This document shows, in pieces, positions 44,675 through 55,079 of a DNA stretch of 64,000 bases. The notes beneath the pieces were generated by a model, which had not been told where the DNA came from, searched no databases, and saw only the letters and a program-made list of their open reading frames with translations. A program made the position numbers and the translations under genes. Every line of letters starts with the position of its first letter. Position 1 is the stretch's first letter. The stretch comes from Locusta migratoria (taxonomy: Eukaryota; Arthropoda; Insecta; Orthoptera; Acrididae). The stretch is from positions 904,065,094-904,129,093 of the forward strand of contig CM048744.1 of the NCBI GenBank assembly GCA_026315105.1, read 5' to 3'.

Positions 44675-44703
44675 CTGATGATGCCTGAAGAAGCGAAATG
44701 CGT
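44675..44703 (+). ncRNA. Solitary hammerhead-like motif
   Basis: CTGATGA (44675-44681), T, GCC...GC with a poor stem, GAAA (44695-44698), TGCG. No inverted repeat was found around it. Probably the end of a decayed Penelope-like or foldback relative. Confidence 0.3.
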
Positions 44704-44861
44704 AATTCAAAATAGATAACATTTAAGTTTGGCAGTCAAGGTTGACTTTTTCCACTTCAGTTACAAAGATGATGAAATCAGTATTGAGTCTTTCTGCCAT
44801 TGCTGGATATAGCCTCTACTACACGTGTTGGTATAGAATCAAATGGTAATGTATGTAAAGT

Positions 44862-45072
44862 TCCACATCTAAATCTTCATCTACATGGGATACTCTGCAA
44901 ATCAAAGTGCCTGGCAGAGGGTTCATCGAACCACCATTATACTATTTATCTCCCATTCCATTCTCGAATAGCGCGCGGGTCGAAAGAACACCTGAATCTC
45001 TCCGTTCGAGCTCTGATTTCTCGTATTTTATTCTGATGATCATTTCTACCTATGTAAGTGGGAGTCAACAAG
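44862..45072 (-). mobile_element. CR1/L2-like LINE 3'-end fragment
   Basis: Nearly the same as 10575-10765: CATCTACATGGGATACT, GTGCCTGGCAGAGGGTTCAT, CGAGCTCTGATTTCTCGTAT and AGTGGGAGTCAACAA, ending abruptly at 45072. Only the last codons and the 3' UTR are present; extreme 5' truncation. Confidence 0.85.
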
Positions 45073-45560
45073 ATGGCAAACAAGACAAGGAAATTAATGC
45101 AAGAATTAATGCCGGGAAGTTTATTAATGGAACATTAAATGGTATCTTATGGGATCAACACATCAGAAAGGAAACAAAAAGAAATATCTTCAATACAATC
45201 ATCAGAAGCATCATGATAAATGGATCAGAAGTATGGGCACTTAAATTGAAAATAGAAAAGAGGTTGATGGGAACGTAGATGGCATTTTGGAGACGATCTG
45301 CAGGAATATCTAGGCGGGAAAACATCAGGAATGAAGTCATCAGGAAACAATTTTATGGTATGGGCACAAAAAAAGGATGACAAAGGAAAGACTACTACAG
45401 AGAATATTGGAATGGGAACCACCAGGAAGAAAGAAGGGAGGCAGACCGCCAACTACATGGAACCAAGGAATTCAGGCGTGTATCTGGAAAAGGAATATAG
45501 AAGAAAATTTATGGGCAGATACAGAATATTGGAGAATGAAAATAAAATAATGTGTAATAA
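45073..45560 (+). pseudogene. Non-LTR retrotransposon C-terminal fragment
   Basis: The plus-strand frame reads EINARINAGKFINGTLNGIL, RNIFNTIIRSIMINGSEVWA, then after a stop MAFWRRSAGISRRENIRNE. After further frameshifts it reads REYWNGNHQEERREADRQ-like sequence that corresponds to the EW.PPGRRRRGRP tail. The SEVWAL box is the equivalent of (A/S)ETWTL in RTE-like LINEs. An AT-rich tail with AATAATAATG runs to about 45690. It abuts the opposed CR1/L2-like 3' end. Confidence 0.65.
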
Positions 45561-45689
45561 ATAATAATGTAATAATATTAATGTAAAATATTGTAAAGTA
45601 TAATCTTGGGGTACCGGAAAATGTAAACTAAATTAAATTGTAAAACCGGACAATAATAATAAAAAATAATAAAAATATCGGCATTCAGG

Positions 45690-46500
45690 AGATCAAAAAC
45701 AACATAAAAAAGGAGTCTGCTTCACAACTGCAATTACTTCAAGAAGAACAAACGAAACGATACAGCTCATAGGAATACATAATGGTACAAATTTCTTGCG
45801 AGAGGTACAAATCCGGGTAATAAAATCTGTGGTTGTAAATCCTGTTAATAATAAGGCTTATTCGACTGTATGACAATAAGGTATAACACGGAAAGTAATG
45901 CATTTTCACAGGCACAGGTATGGTGTAGCGATAATCAAAGATTTCCGTACAATTGCGCAATTAAGTGTGATGTTTGGTATTAACAAGACCATTGTATAAC
46001 TGCAACTAAAATACCTGCGTGTGAAATATTTTCAAATGTATTAGAGGCTGAATCTGTATCGTCGAAGTCTTGTTTAGCGTAATGTTTCCGTGAGACAATG
46101 ACGGTGGAATGCAGTATATATTACTATAAAATGAATTTTAAGTACAAAATAAAGCAAGATATAAATAATTTTATTTCAGTGATGTGAGGGTCTAAAGTAA
46201 CACTATCCTGATAGCTAGCTAATGCTCAATCAATAGGGCAGTACGAGGCAAAAACATTACTTTGACACCTGATATGTGATAGCAAGCGCTTATCTCACCC
46301 CAATAAACAGGCGAATGCTTTGAAGCTATGAACATTTCCGTCGCACTTTGTGGAGCGCACAGAAACGAGATTGATGACAGAACATCAAACATCCCTCTGA
46401 CTGCAATCGCAAGTGATGGAAAAAACTGATGCGGTCGTTTCCAATTACCGGGACAGAGATCTCTCTCAGGATTATCGACTACGAGTGACAGGCAGGGCTA
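45690..46500. other. No gene recognised
   Basis: AT-rich to 46300. 46310-46500 is less so and ends with AATAAATAC just before the A32 tract, as a retroposed sequence would. Confidence 0.4.
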
Positions 46501-46507
46501 ATAAATA

Positions 46508-46508
<1 letters not shown>

Positions 46509-46543
<35 letters not shown>

Positions 46544-46671
46544 TGCACACGTGTAAGCACTGATTTGAGGACGTCGTTCTTAGTAATGCCCAAACAATAT
46601 TGCTTTTCACTTTAACAGAAAATACAAATTACATACGTAGCAGCCAACACTGTAAAGAACAGAAAATTTGC

Positions 46672-46702
<31 letters not shown>
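46509..46702. repeat. A32 ... T30 opposed homopolymers
   Basis: A32 (46509-46540) and T30 (46673-46702), separated by 132 bp that starts GGCTGC and contains GCAGCC. Two oppositely oriented retroposon tails, or one foldable unit. Confidence 0.9.
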
Positions 46703-46703
<1 letters not shown>

Positions 46704-46862
46704 TCTCAATATGACATAGAGGAGTCAGACAGGTGTATGCAAACATAAGTAGAAATGTTAATAAAACTTGCATGTTTCACCTGTCGTACATCACCAATAA
46801 TGTTACCTGTGAAAAGTCCTCAATTCATTACAAATAAAAAATTATAAAAAGAAAGTACTTCG

Positions 46863-48080
46863 GACATCTACATAAATGCTCTGCAAATCACACTGAAGTG
46901 CATAGCAGAGGGTTCATCGAACCACTATTATGATATTAATTTTTTTCTACAGTTCCAATATCTAATAGTTCTCGAGAAAAAAACACCTAGATCTCTCCGT
47001 TTTCTATATGATTTCTCTTATTTTATTATGTAGGTGGGGGGAGGGTTATAAACGTATTCTAAAATGATAGTTGGTGAAATAAATTCTGCAAACAGATCTC
47101 GCCATAACGAGTAACGCCTTTCTTTTAATGATTTCCACCCCAACTCGCTCATCATTACCGTGACATTCTATCCCGTATATCGCGCAAATACAAAACTAAC
47201 TTCCCTTCTTTGAACTGTCTCTACATCGTCGGTCAGTCTCACTTGGGTAGATTCCACAATGCTCAGAAATACTCCAAAATTGGACGTACAAGTGAGGTGT
47301 AGTCAGTTTCTTTAGTAGAACTATTGCAACTTGTCATTGTTATGCTAATGAAATGTAGCCTTTGGTTCGCCATCCCTACACTATTTTCAGGTGTTCTTTC
47401 AAATTTAAGTTGTTCGTAATGACGACGTGTAGATTTGACTGATGTATCGTGTAATTAAAGTGTAATGGATTTCTTTCAGTGTTCGTATGGATGACTTTAC
47501 AGTCTTCCTTGATTAGGGTCGATTTCCAATTTTAGCACCATCTGCATATCGTATTTAATTTATTTTGCAGCTACTTTTGATCTTCTGATGACTTTACGAA
47601 CCGATAAACGACAACATAATCGGCGAATAGTCTAAAAGAGCTGTTCACATTGATCCTAAAATGTTTATGAATATTAGAAACACTGGGGCCCTGGGAACGC
47701 CAGATGTCACTTCTGTTCTACTCGATGACTTATCGTCAATTACAACGAATTTCTGACAGGAAATCACGATGACAATTGCTCAACTGTGAGGATATTCCAT
47801 AAGCATGCAATTTAATTAGAATATAGTGGCTAGGCACAGTGTCAAAAGCCTTCCGAAAATCTAGAAATACATAATATACATGCCATCCCTTGTCGATAGC
47901 ACTCATCATACCATGTGAGTAAAGAACGATACTTTCTGAATTCGTGTTGGCTATGGGTCAATAGGTCGTTCTCTTCAAGGTAGGTCACAATATTTGAGGA
48001 AGGTCTTTGTTCTAAAATCCTGCTGCAAACCGACGTCAGTGATTAAAGAGTGTAATTTTACGGATAACTCCTATTGGTGG
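46863..48080 (-). pseudogene. CR1/L2-like LINE, old degraded copy
   Basis: Non-coding-strand matches to the copy at 10.6-11.8 kb run in order. These are CATCTACATAAATGCTCTGC, CAGAGGGTTCATCGAACCAC, AATGGATTTCTTTCAGTGTT, AGTGTCAAAAGCCTTCCG and GGGTCAATAGGTCGTTCTCT. Frames are heavily broken, with at least one internal deletion around 47690. It is the most decayed of the CR1/L2-like copies here. Confidence 0.8.
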
Positions 48081-49690
48081 TGCAGATATTACAAATTCTG
48101 CGAGTTCGCGTCAACTAATTCTTTTTTTTTTTTTATTTCCTCTTTTGTTTCCTTAAATTTTCTGGTTCTTTGTTGTTAATTTCAGTATAGTATCCGATTT
48201 TTTCTTTTTGTTAAGACAACGGATTAACTAACGCAGCGGGAAGCGTCACTAGCTGTGGTGGAAAAGAGATGTAAATATATGTACAGTCTCCCAGATATTT
48301 TTTTAACGATTTAGCTTAATTACAATTTATGGAACTCTTTTATTAATTTAAACAACCGTAATATCCAGTATTCGCTGTTATTTAATACAAACAAGAACAA
48401 ACTCTCTCGGAGAGAATTGTTGTTTTTTTCGTGTTAGGGCACAGGAACAAATAAATGTCAAATAGTACCCTACGTCACTCGGTATTCCCCAAGATGGCTG
48501 CATGTGGTTACGGAAGCAGATGAAGAAAATGCGGAACTGTGTAATGTTCACGTACAGTACTAAAAGCAAAAACTATGGGGGGATTGATGACTCTGCTCTG
48601 TATTCCCTTTAAAATACAGCAACTATAACAATAACAACAAAAATTATCACAACGACCATTGAGACGTTGTCCCGCGTGTATAAACAATTTAAATATATCA
48701 GTCAGAACCTATTACCTACGAAGGAAAGCTAAAGTAAATTTCTGAGTGTGCAGCCTACGTACAACGTGGAATACAGGAATAGAAGAGAGAGATCAAGACG
48801 AGATGGTCAGATGATGTATTTCACTGCTGATAGTTTTTAATGATTTTTGCCAAAAGTGATTCGGTCCCTGGTTCCACATCATTTTGTTATCATTATCAAC
48901 AGCTTTCAGATATATGTACCGTCTATGTGTTTCTGAATATATATAAAAAAGAGAGAGAGAGAGAGAGATCTTTATTTACCATAGATTGCTTACATAAAAT
49001 GATGACTAGTTTCGTTAAAGAGTCATTATCGAATCTTAATTGTCCAGGCATGGTAAGGCATTTGTTTCAGATGTGTGACTATAGTGGAATCCACCAGTCA
49101 GATATGTTCAATAGAATGTGCTTTCCTGTCCCACATGTTCAGTTAGTTTGTCATCACAGCGAGTACTGGAGAAGTACAGTAATCATGCCACTATAGTGTT
49201 AGCTAATCTGAAATATATGTCTTACCATGACTGGTCAATTAAGATTTGATAATGACTCTTGAATAAATGTAAAATCAATTTATATAAGCGATCTGTGGCA
49301 AATAAACATCTCATAAGACTCATATTAAGATCGCATCCTATATCAACCAGGAATACTATATCAGTTAATTATTAAAAAAAAAAAAATACCTCCCATGTGC
49401 AAGCAAACGTACAGCTCTAACAGAGATATGAGAAAGCTACAGTATTCAGGTATCATTTTTGGACGACCGAAAATACGGATACTGTGCTATTATATGCACA
49501 TCCACCTTCGAAAAATACCGCAAACACCACTGGAGAGCGCTGCAGTCGCAAATCCCGATGAGTAGCGCGTGCAGTATCTACGTAGACAACATGTCTGGCG
49601 TGCACCACATATAAAAACACATAATGTGTGAGGACAGCTTAAGGAGAGACCGCCATGCGTTTTTTTCTGACACTGTGTGTACAAAATGGA
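48081..49690. other. No gene recognised; short (GA)n
   Basis: AT-rich; (GA)8 or so at 48951-48967. A 118-codon frame at 48840-49196 has no recognisable domain. Confidence 0.4.
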
Positions 49691-49705
49691 ACAAATAATT
49701 ACGTA

Positions 49706-50445
49706 GGCTTCCGCGGCCAGAGTCAAATGACATAAAAGTTTTCTGGATATGGTACTGCGTCATGATGTACGGCTATTACTTAAATAATCGACGTTTCGGC
49801 CAACGTTACAGTGGCCTTCCCTGGGTATACTGATGTGAGCTGGTTGTTACTACACTTTATATTACTTTCATTTAGACATTACGTCATAATTTTAAAAAAT
49901 AAGCGACGTTATTGGTGAATTTTTGGCGGAAGAATGGAACTTTATTTTGATAGGATGCTGAGGTGGAAGGGGTGAGGGTTAGCCGTTGCTTCTTGCATAG
50001 CGAGACATGATTGGTGTTCATCGGCGAATGGGGTGAGGGCTTCCGTTTCTCTCCTGCTGGCCGTGGGCCGCGCGGCGGCAGTTGCTTACTAGTGACGCTC
50101 GCGTGTTGTGATGTCTGTGCGGCCTAGTTCAATGTGATGGCTGGTAGCCAAGACGGTCAAGCCTGAGTCCATCTTCTCTGTTCATGTTATTAGGGTGTTT
50201 TACAATTTCGATGGCTTCCCTTATCTTGCGTTTAACCATCCCTGGTTGCTTAGCGAGTATTCTGGCATCGTTAAATTTTATCTTTTTACTGCAATCTTGC
50301 TGGTGTTCGGCTACTGAAGATTTATTGTGTTGGCCTAATCGAATGTAGCGTTCATGTTCGCGTATGCGTGTTGCCACTGCCCTACCTGTCTCACCTATGT
50401 ATACTTCCCCAAACGAAAATAAATTCCGCAGACGCTAGGTGGAAC
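49706..50445 (-). pseudogene. Penelope-like element: GIY-YIG endonuclease end and 3' UTR
   Basis: The minus strand opens with CGIYFRLG (GIY motif, about 50426). A frameshift follows, then VYIGETGRAVATRIREHERY (YIG motif with the catalytic Arg in the RIREH region). It continues with SVAEHQQDC, ARILAKQPG, REAIEIVKHPNNMNREDG (catalytic-type Glu and the conserved Asn-rich end) and RLDRLGYQ, then a stop at 50129. GIY-YIG is the endonuclease of Penelope-like elements; the reverse transcriptase that should precede it is absent. The 3' UTR has GGCCGAAACGTCG (about 49791-49801) after a decayed core and appears to end near 49706 (CTTCCGCGGCC). Confidence 0.82.
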
Positions 50446-50539
50446 CCTATGGAGTGCACCGAGTAACGCGTCTCTAGGAGCCAGAAGAAAGAATTGAGTG
50501 GAAGAAAATGAAGCCCTGTGTTTGGAAATTCTGTGAATT

Positions 50540-50870
50540 ATTCAGGAAATATGCTGGGCGCTTCCAGCCGCCGACAGCGCCCATTTGAATCGATCCCCAC
50601 CCCCTTCCACCTCCCCCACCCAGCACGGTTCGGCCGCAGTAACCAGGCCGAGTGATCCAATTTGCCGGCGTGTTGTCCGTTAAATGGAGGACTGCTAATT
50701 CGGTAAACGCCGCTGACAGTCCGCCGCGCGGGCCTCCTGACAGATCTGTTACCGCCGCCGCCAACTGACTGACGGCTGACGCCTGACGAGCCGACGAGGT
50801 GGCGATCCGACACCGCGAGAGGGTGACGGCCAAGAGCTGGACCTCAGCGAGTACAGACCCAGTTTACACC
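50540..50870. other. GC-rich, CpG-containing island
   Basis: Third GC-rich patch, immediately upstream of the Penelope-like remnant on its strand. Frames on the minus strand are rich in Arg, Gly and Ser, and look compositional. Confidence 0.35.
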
Positions 50871-50960
50871 CAAACGATGCGTACAGGTCATTGACACAGG
50901 CCTGTACCTCTTGTTATATTTTGGACGAAAACTGTTCAGTCTACTGATTGAAATTTTATA

Positions 50961-51896
50961 CAGGGTGTTACAAAAAGGTACGGCCAAACTTTCATGAAAC
51001 TCTCCTCACACACAAAGAAAGAAAATATGTTATGTGGACATGTGTCCGGAAACGCTTAATTTCCATGTTATAGCTCATTTTATTACTTCTCTTCAAATCA
51101 CATTAATCATGGAATGGAAACACACAGCAACAGAACGTACCAGCTTGACTTCAAACACTTTGCTACAGAAAATATTCTAAATGTCCTCCGTTTGCGAGGA
51201 TACATGCATCCATCCCCCGTTGCATAGAATCCATGATGCGCTGATGCAGCCCTGGAGAATGGCGTATTGTGTCACAGCAGCGCAGAATACGAGAACAAAA
51301 AGTCTCTATATGTGGTACCGGGGTTGCGTAGACAAAAGCTTTCAAATGCCCCCATAAATGAAAGTCAAGACGGTTGAGGTCAGGAGAGCGTGGAGGCCAT
51401 GGAATTGGTCCGCCTCTACCAATCCATCGGTCACTGAATCGGTTGTTGAGAAGCGTACGAACATGTCGACAGAAATGTGCAGGAGCTCCATCGTGCATGA
51501 ATCACATGTTGTGTCGTACTTGTAAAGGCAATGTTCTAGCAGTACAGGTAGAGTATCCCGTATGAAATCATGATAACGTGCTCCAGTGAGTGTAGGTGGA
51601 AGAACATGAAGCCCAATCAAGACATCACCAACAATTCCTGCCCAAAGGTTCACAGAAAATCTGTGTTGATGACGTGAATCGAGGAAGTACAGTACAGTAC
51701 ATACTAACGAAACAATTGGGTATTTTGACAATTGTCCCCATGAATTATTTCAATTTACATTTAAAGAGAAATACTAAAATGAGTTCGAACATGGAAATTA
51801 AGCGTTTCCGGACACATGTTCACATAACATGTTTTCTTTCTTTGTGTGTGAGGAATGTATTCTGAAAGTTTGGCCGTACCTTTTTGTAACACCATG
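50961..51896 (-). mobile_element. DD41D mariner-like deletion derivative, copy 2
   Basis: 936 bp. Ends CAGGGTGTTACAAAAAGGTA and its inverse with CATG for CCTG at the right; TA flanks the left (50959-50960). The minus-strand transposase half contains LWAGIVGDVLIG and RYHDFIRDTLPVLLEH. A frameshift follows, then MHDGAPAHF, PPRSPDLNRLDFHLWGH and ACILANGGHLEYFL (to 51163). 41 residues lie between the last two catalytic Asp. The N-terminal domains and first Asp are missing, as in copy 1, so this is a shared non-autonomous family, not two independent truncations. Confidence 0.88.
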
Positions 51897-51910
51897 TTTT
51901 CCTTTTCAAC

Positions 51911-52243
51911 AAACAATTAAAAGGTTTCAGTGTTTGCCTACGCACCTGATTCGGGTTCCGTTTTCCGTCATGAAACATTTTTAACAGGTTTAAATTTAGG
52001 TTTCATAATCTTCTTCTTCTTTAGTATTCAACCCTGAGGTTGAGCTGCAGTAGAGCGCCATTCCTCTCCGCTGTTTGCCTTCCTCTTTCATTTCCGCGTA
52101 AACATTACATCCAACATCGTTCATGATCGGTTGCACGTATAACATCCTGCATCGTCCCCAGCGATTCCTGCCTTCAAGAACTCCTTCTGGTATTGTTCCG
52201 ATGAAAGTGACAAACTAGTTTGTCTCTTCTTGCGTGAATGTTC
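51911..52243 (-). pseudogene. RTE-like LINE 3'-end fragment A
   Basis: The minus strand has RRDKLVCHFHRNN..., matching the SKDKLVGHILRH box of RTE-like LINEs, then ATDHERCWM and a 3' UTR ending at CAAACAATTAAAAGG. It is the direct-repeat partner of 53928-54260. Confidence 0.65.
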
Positions 52244-53900
52244 CTCTGCAGCGCAAAGTTGCAAATGACTGGAAAAATCGCAGGTGACTCCCGTTTATAA
52301 TAAAGGTAAATGAACTGACTCATTAAATTACAGGCCAATATCGTTGACATCAGCTTCCCGTAGAATATTGGAGCATATTCTCTGTTCTAATATAGTATAT
52401 TTCCTTGAGGTGGGAAAGCTTCTGTCTATGAAGCAGCATAGGCTTAGGAAACAACGTTCGTGTGAAACTCGGCTTGCCCTTTCTTCACACATTTTGCGAG
52501 TCATGGATGAACAGGCAGATTGTGTTTTTCTCGATTTCAAAAAGGCGTTTGACGCGGTGCCACACTACATATTAGTAACGAAGATACAAGCTTATGGAAT
52601 AGGTTCACAGATTTGTGACTGGCTGGAAGCCTTTCCAAGTAGTAGATCGCAGTACGTTGTTCTCGACGGCGAGTGTTGATCAGACACGAGTGGATCGATA
52701 GGCGTGCTCCAGGGTAGTGATATATGACCGCTATTATTTTTTATCTATACAAAAGATCTGATGCAGTGGCGGACTAAGGCTGTTAGAGGCCCGGGGCGGC
52801 GGCGAAACAAAATGACACCCACCCCCCACCACTTATATTATTAGAAAAAAGAATTGGAGGCCCCTCCAGGACGGGAGACACGGCGAAGTCTTAAAAATAA
52901 TAATAGTAATAATCTTTAGAGACTTGGAGGCCCCAGCAGAACGAGATGCGTAGCGCGCTCAAAAAAGAAAAAAAGAAAAGAAAAAATAAAAAAAAAAAAT
53001 AAAAAAATTTTTCTTTCGAGGTATTTGGAGGCGCACCAAGACCGGAGGCCTGGGGCGGTCCAACCCCTTCGCCACTCCTCCCCCCCCCCTTAGTCCACCA
53101 CTTATCTGATGGACAGAGTTACTTGTAATTTGCGGATGTAGCTGATGAGGCTGTGGTGCGTGGGAGAGCGTCGTCTTTAATTGACTTTAATAGCATACAG
53201 GTTGGCATAGACAAAATTTCTAGTTGGTATGAAAAATGGCAGGTAGCTCTAAATGTAGATGCACATGAGTAGGAAAAACAATCTCATAATGTTCGAATAC
53301 AGCTCGAGTAGTGTACTTTTTGATGCAGTCGCGTCGTTCAAATATCTACATTGCAGAGCGATATGAAATGGAATGAACATGTAAGGACAGTTGTCCACAC
53401 CGACTTCAGTTACTTGGGAGAAATTTGGGAAGATGTACTTCATCTGTAAAGAAGACCGCATATAAAACGCTTGTACGACTACTCTTGAATAGTGCTCAAG
53501 TGTTTGGGCCCGCAGCAGATCAGTTTAATGGAAGACATGGAAGCAGTTCAGATGCGAGCAGCTAGGTTCGTTACTGGAAGGTTCGAACAACGCGCGAGTG
53601 TCACGGAAATTCTCCGGGAACTCAAATGAGGAGCAAAGACGACGTTTCTTTCGAATAATTCTGTTGAGAAAATTTAGAGGGTCGGCATTTGAATCTGAGT
53701 GTAGTACGAGTTTTTTGTCCCTACTTACATTTCGCGTAATGATCACAAACACAATAAAAGAGAAATTAGGGCTTGTACAGAAGCATATATTTTTTCCGCT
53801 TGTTCTATTTGGGAGTGTGATAGGAAAGGAAATGCCTAGTAGTGGTACAATGCATCCTCCGCCACGCACTTTACGTTGGATTGGGGAGTATAGATGTACA
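52244..53900 (+). pseudogene. CR1/L2-like LINE, plus strand, split by hAT MITE
   Basis: The plus-strand frames read LTSASRRILEHILCSNIVYF, RLRKQRSCETRLALSSHILR, VFLDFKKAFDAVPH, then SGSIGVLQGSDI and PLLFFIYTKDL (to 52758). After the MITE the reading resumes MDRVTCNLRM, SFKYLHCRAI and AARFVTGRFEQRASVTEIL in broken frames to about 53900. GVPQGS has become GVLQGS and many stops are present. It lies between two same-direction copies of another LINE's 3' end. Confidence 0.78.
52764..53103. mobile_element. hAT-like MITE
   Basis: 340 bp, ends CAGTGGCGGACTAAG and (inverted) AAGTGGTGGACTAAG, flanked by the perfect 8-bp duplication ATCTGATG (52756-52763, 53104-53111). CAGTGG termini and an 8-bp duplication are typical of hAT. 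The interior is AG/A-rich with GGCCCGGGGCGG near the left end and GGCCTGGGGCGG near the right; no frame. Confidence 0.9.
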
Positions 53901-53927
53901 TGACTGACATTTTATATTCCATTTTAG

Positions 53928-54440
53928 CAAACAATTAAAAGGTTTCAATGTTTCGCTACGTAGTCACCTGATGCTGATTCCGTATTTCAGTACCAAACAT
54001 TTTAACAGATTTAAAATTAGTTTTCTTATCTTCTTCTATTTTAGTGTTGGTTTGCAGCAGAGCACCATTCCTCTCTTCTGTTTGCCTTCCTCTCGATTTC
54101 CATGTATGTATTACATCCAACATCGTACATTATCTGTTAGACGTATGACATCCTGGGTCGTCTCCAGCGATTTCTTCCCTGAATAACTCCTTCTGAAGGT
54201 TTTGTGTCTTAGAATGTGACCTACTAGTTTGTCTTTGCTTGTCTGTGTTCCTTCACAGTGATCTGGTTTCTTGTACTCTTCTAAGCATATCTTCATTTGT
54301 CTCTGTTTCTCTTCAACTGATCTTCATCATCCTTCTGTAACACCATATCTCCGAAACTTCTGGCAGTCTTCTGTCTTCCTTCCCCACTGTCCAGGTTCGA
54401 CATCCGTACTGAAACATAATATGCACCTGTAAGAATAGGA
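53928..54440 (-). pseudogene. RTE-like LINE C-terminal/3'-end fragment B
   Basis: Minus strand: CRTWTVGKEDRRLPEVSEIW (the ETWTL box region), CYRRMMKIS, a stop, then TSKDKLVGHILRHKTFRRSY and VIRLTDNVRCWM, followed by a 3' UTR ending CAAACAATTAAAAGG at 53928. Clearly the same family as fragment A and related to the RTE-like type, but distinct from the copy at 33-34.7 kb. Confidence 0.75.
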
Positions 54441-54844
54441 ACTGGAAGAGAGGAGCTAGAAGTGGTACGGGGATGTACATATTTAGGAAGCAAGAAGTGA
54501 GGAGACGTAGATGTTCGATTCAGCTGCAAGTCCTATGTGAAATAACGGTACTTTGCCGCGGGCGCTGATATTAGCCAAACATCTGCGTTTTTCAGGATCA
54601 TTTGTTTCACCTGTAGTGCATATCACTGACCTAGGAGCTACATGGGAACGATTTCAGTAAGACTTTGTATGAATGAGACGTGCGTAATTTCATTCTGAAA
54701 TCATTATAGTAATGTTCTCTGACACGTCCTCGTTTACGAAGTATGCTGCATTGAACCGTCGTAACATGCATTACTGGGACACATATAGTCCCCTGGGGTT
54801 AAAATTTGCCGAAAATCAATGTCCTTTATCGCTTAATGTGTGAT

Positions 54845-55075
54845 CTCTAACCCATGGGAATCACTCCATTTAACTTCACAGTTCCATTGTCGGGTGAGAT
54901 ATGCCGAGCATTTATAGTCGACAGTTCGTATGCTCTTCTTGAACAGGTGCCTTTGACATTAGAGTCGTTATGTAGACGCAGCATAATGGTCACTGAGCCC
55001 ATTCTGTGCTGTACAGCATGTGAACAACAGATTCCCTGGAAGATAGTTGGTGCTCCTGCGTTCTAAAAATGGCTT
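54845..55075 (+). pseudogene. Decayed DD41D-like mariner transposase fragment
   Basis: The plus-strand reading GITPFNFTVPLSGEICRAFI, then LLEQVPLTLE, QHNG and VNQQIPWKIVGAPAF follows, piece by piece, the GIVGD..LIGP..LPP.LTG, LLEHVPL, MHDGAP and LNNRF..RWIGRGGP boxes of copies 1 and 2. A frame change and stops lie around QHNG. Much older than the two other copies; similarity is weak. Confidence 0.45.
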
Positions 55076-55079
55076 GTAG

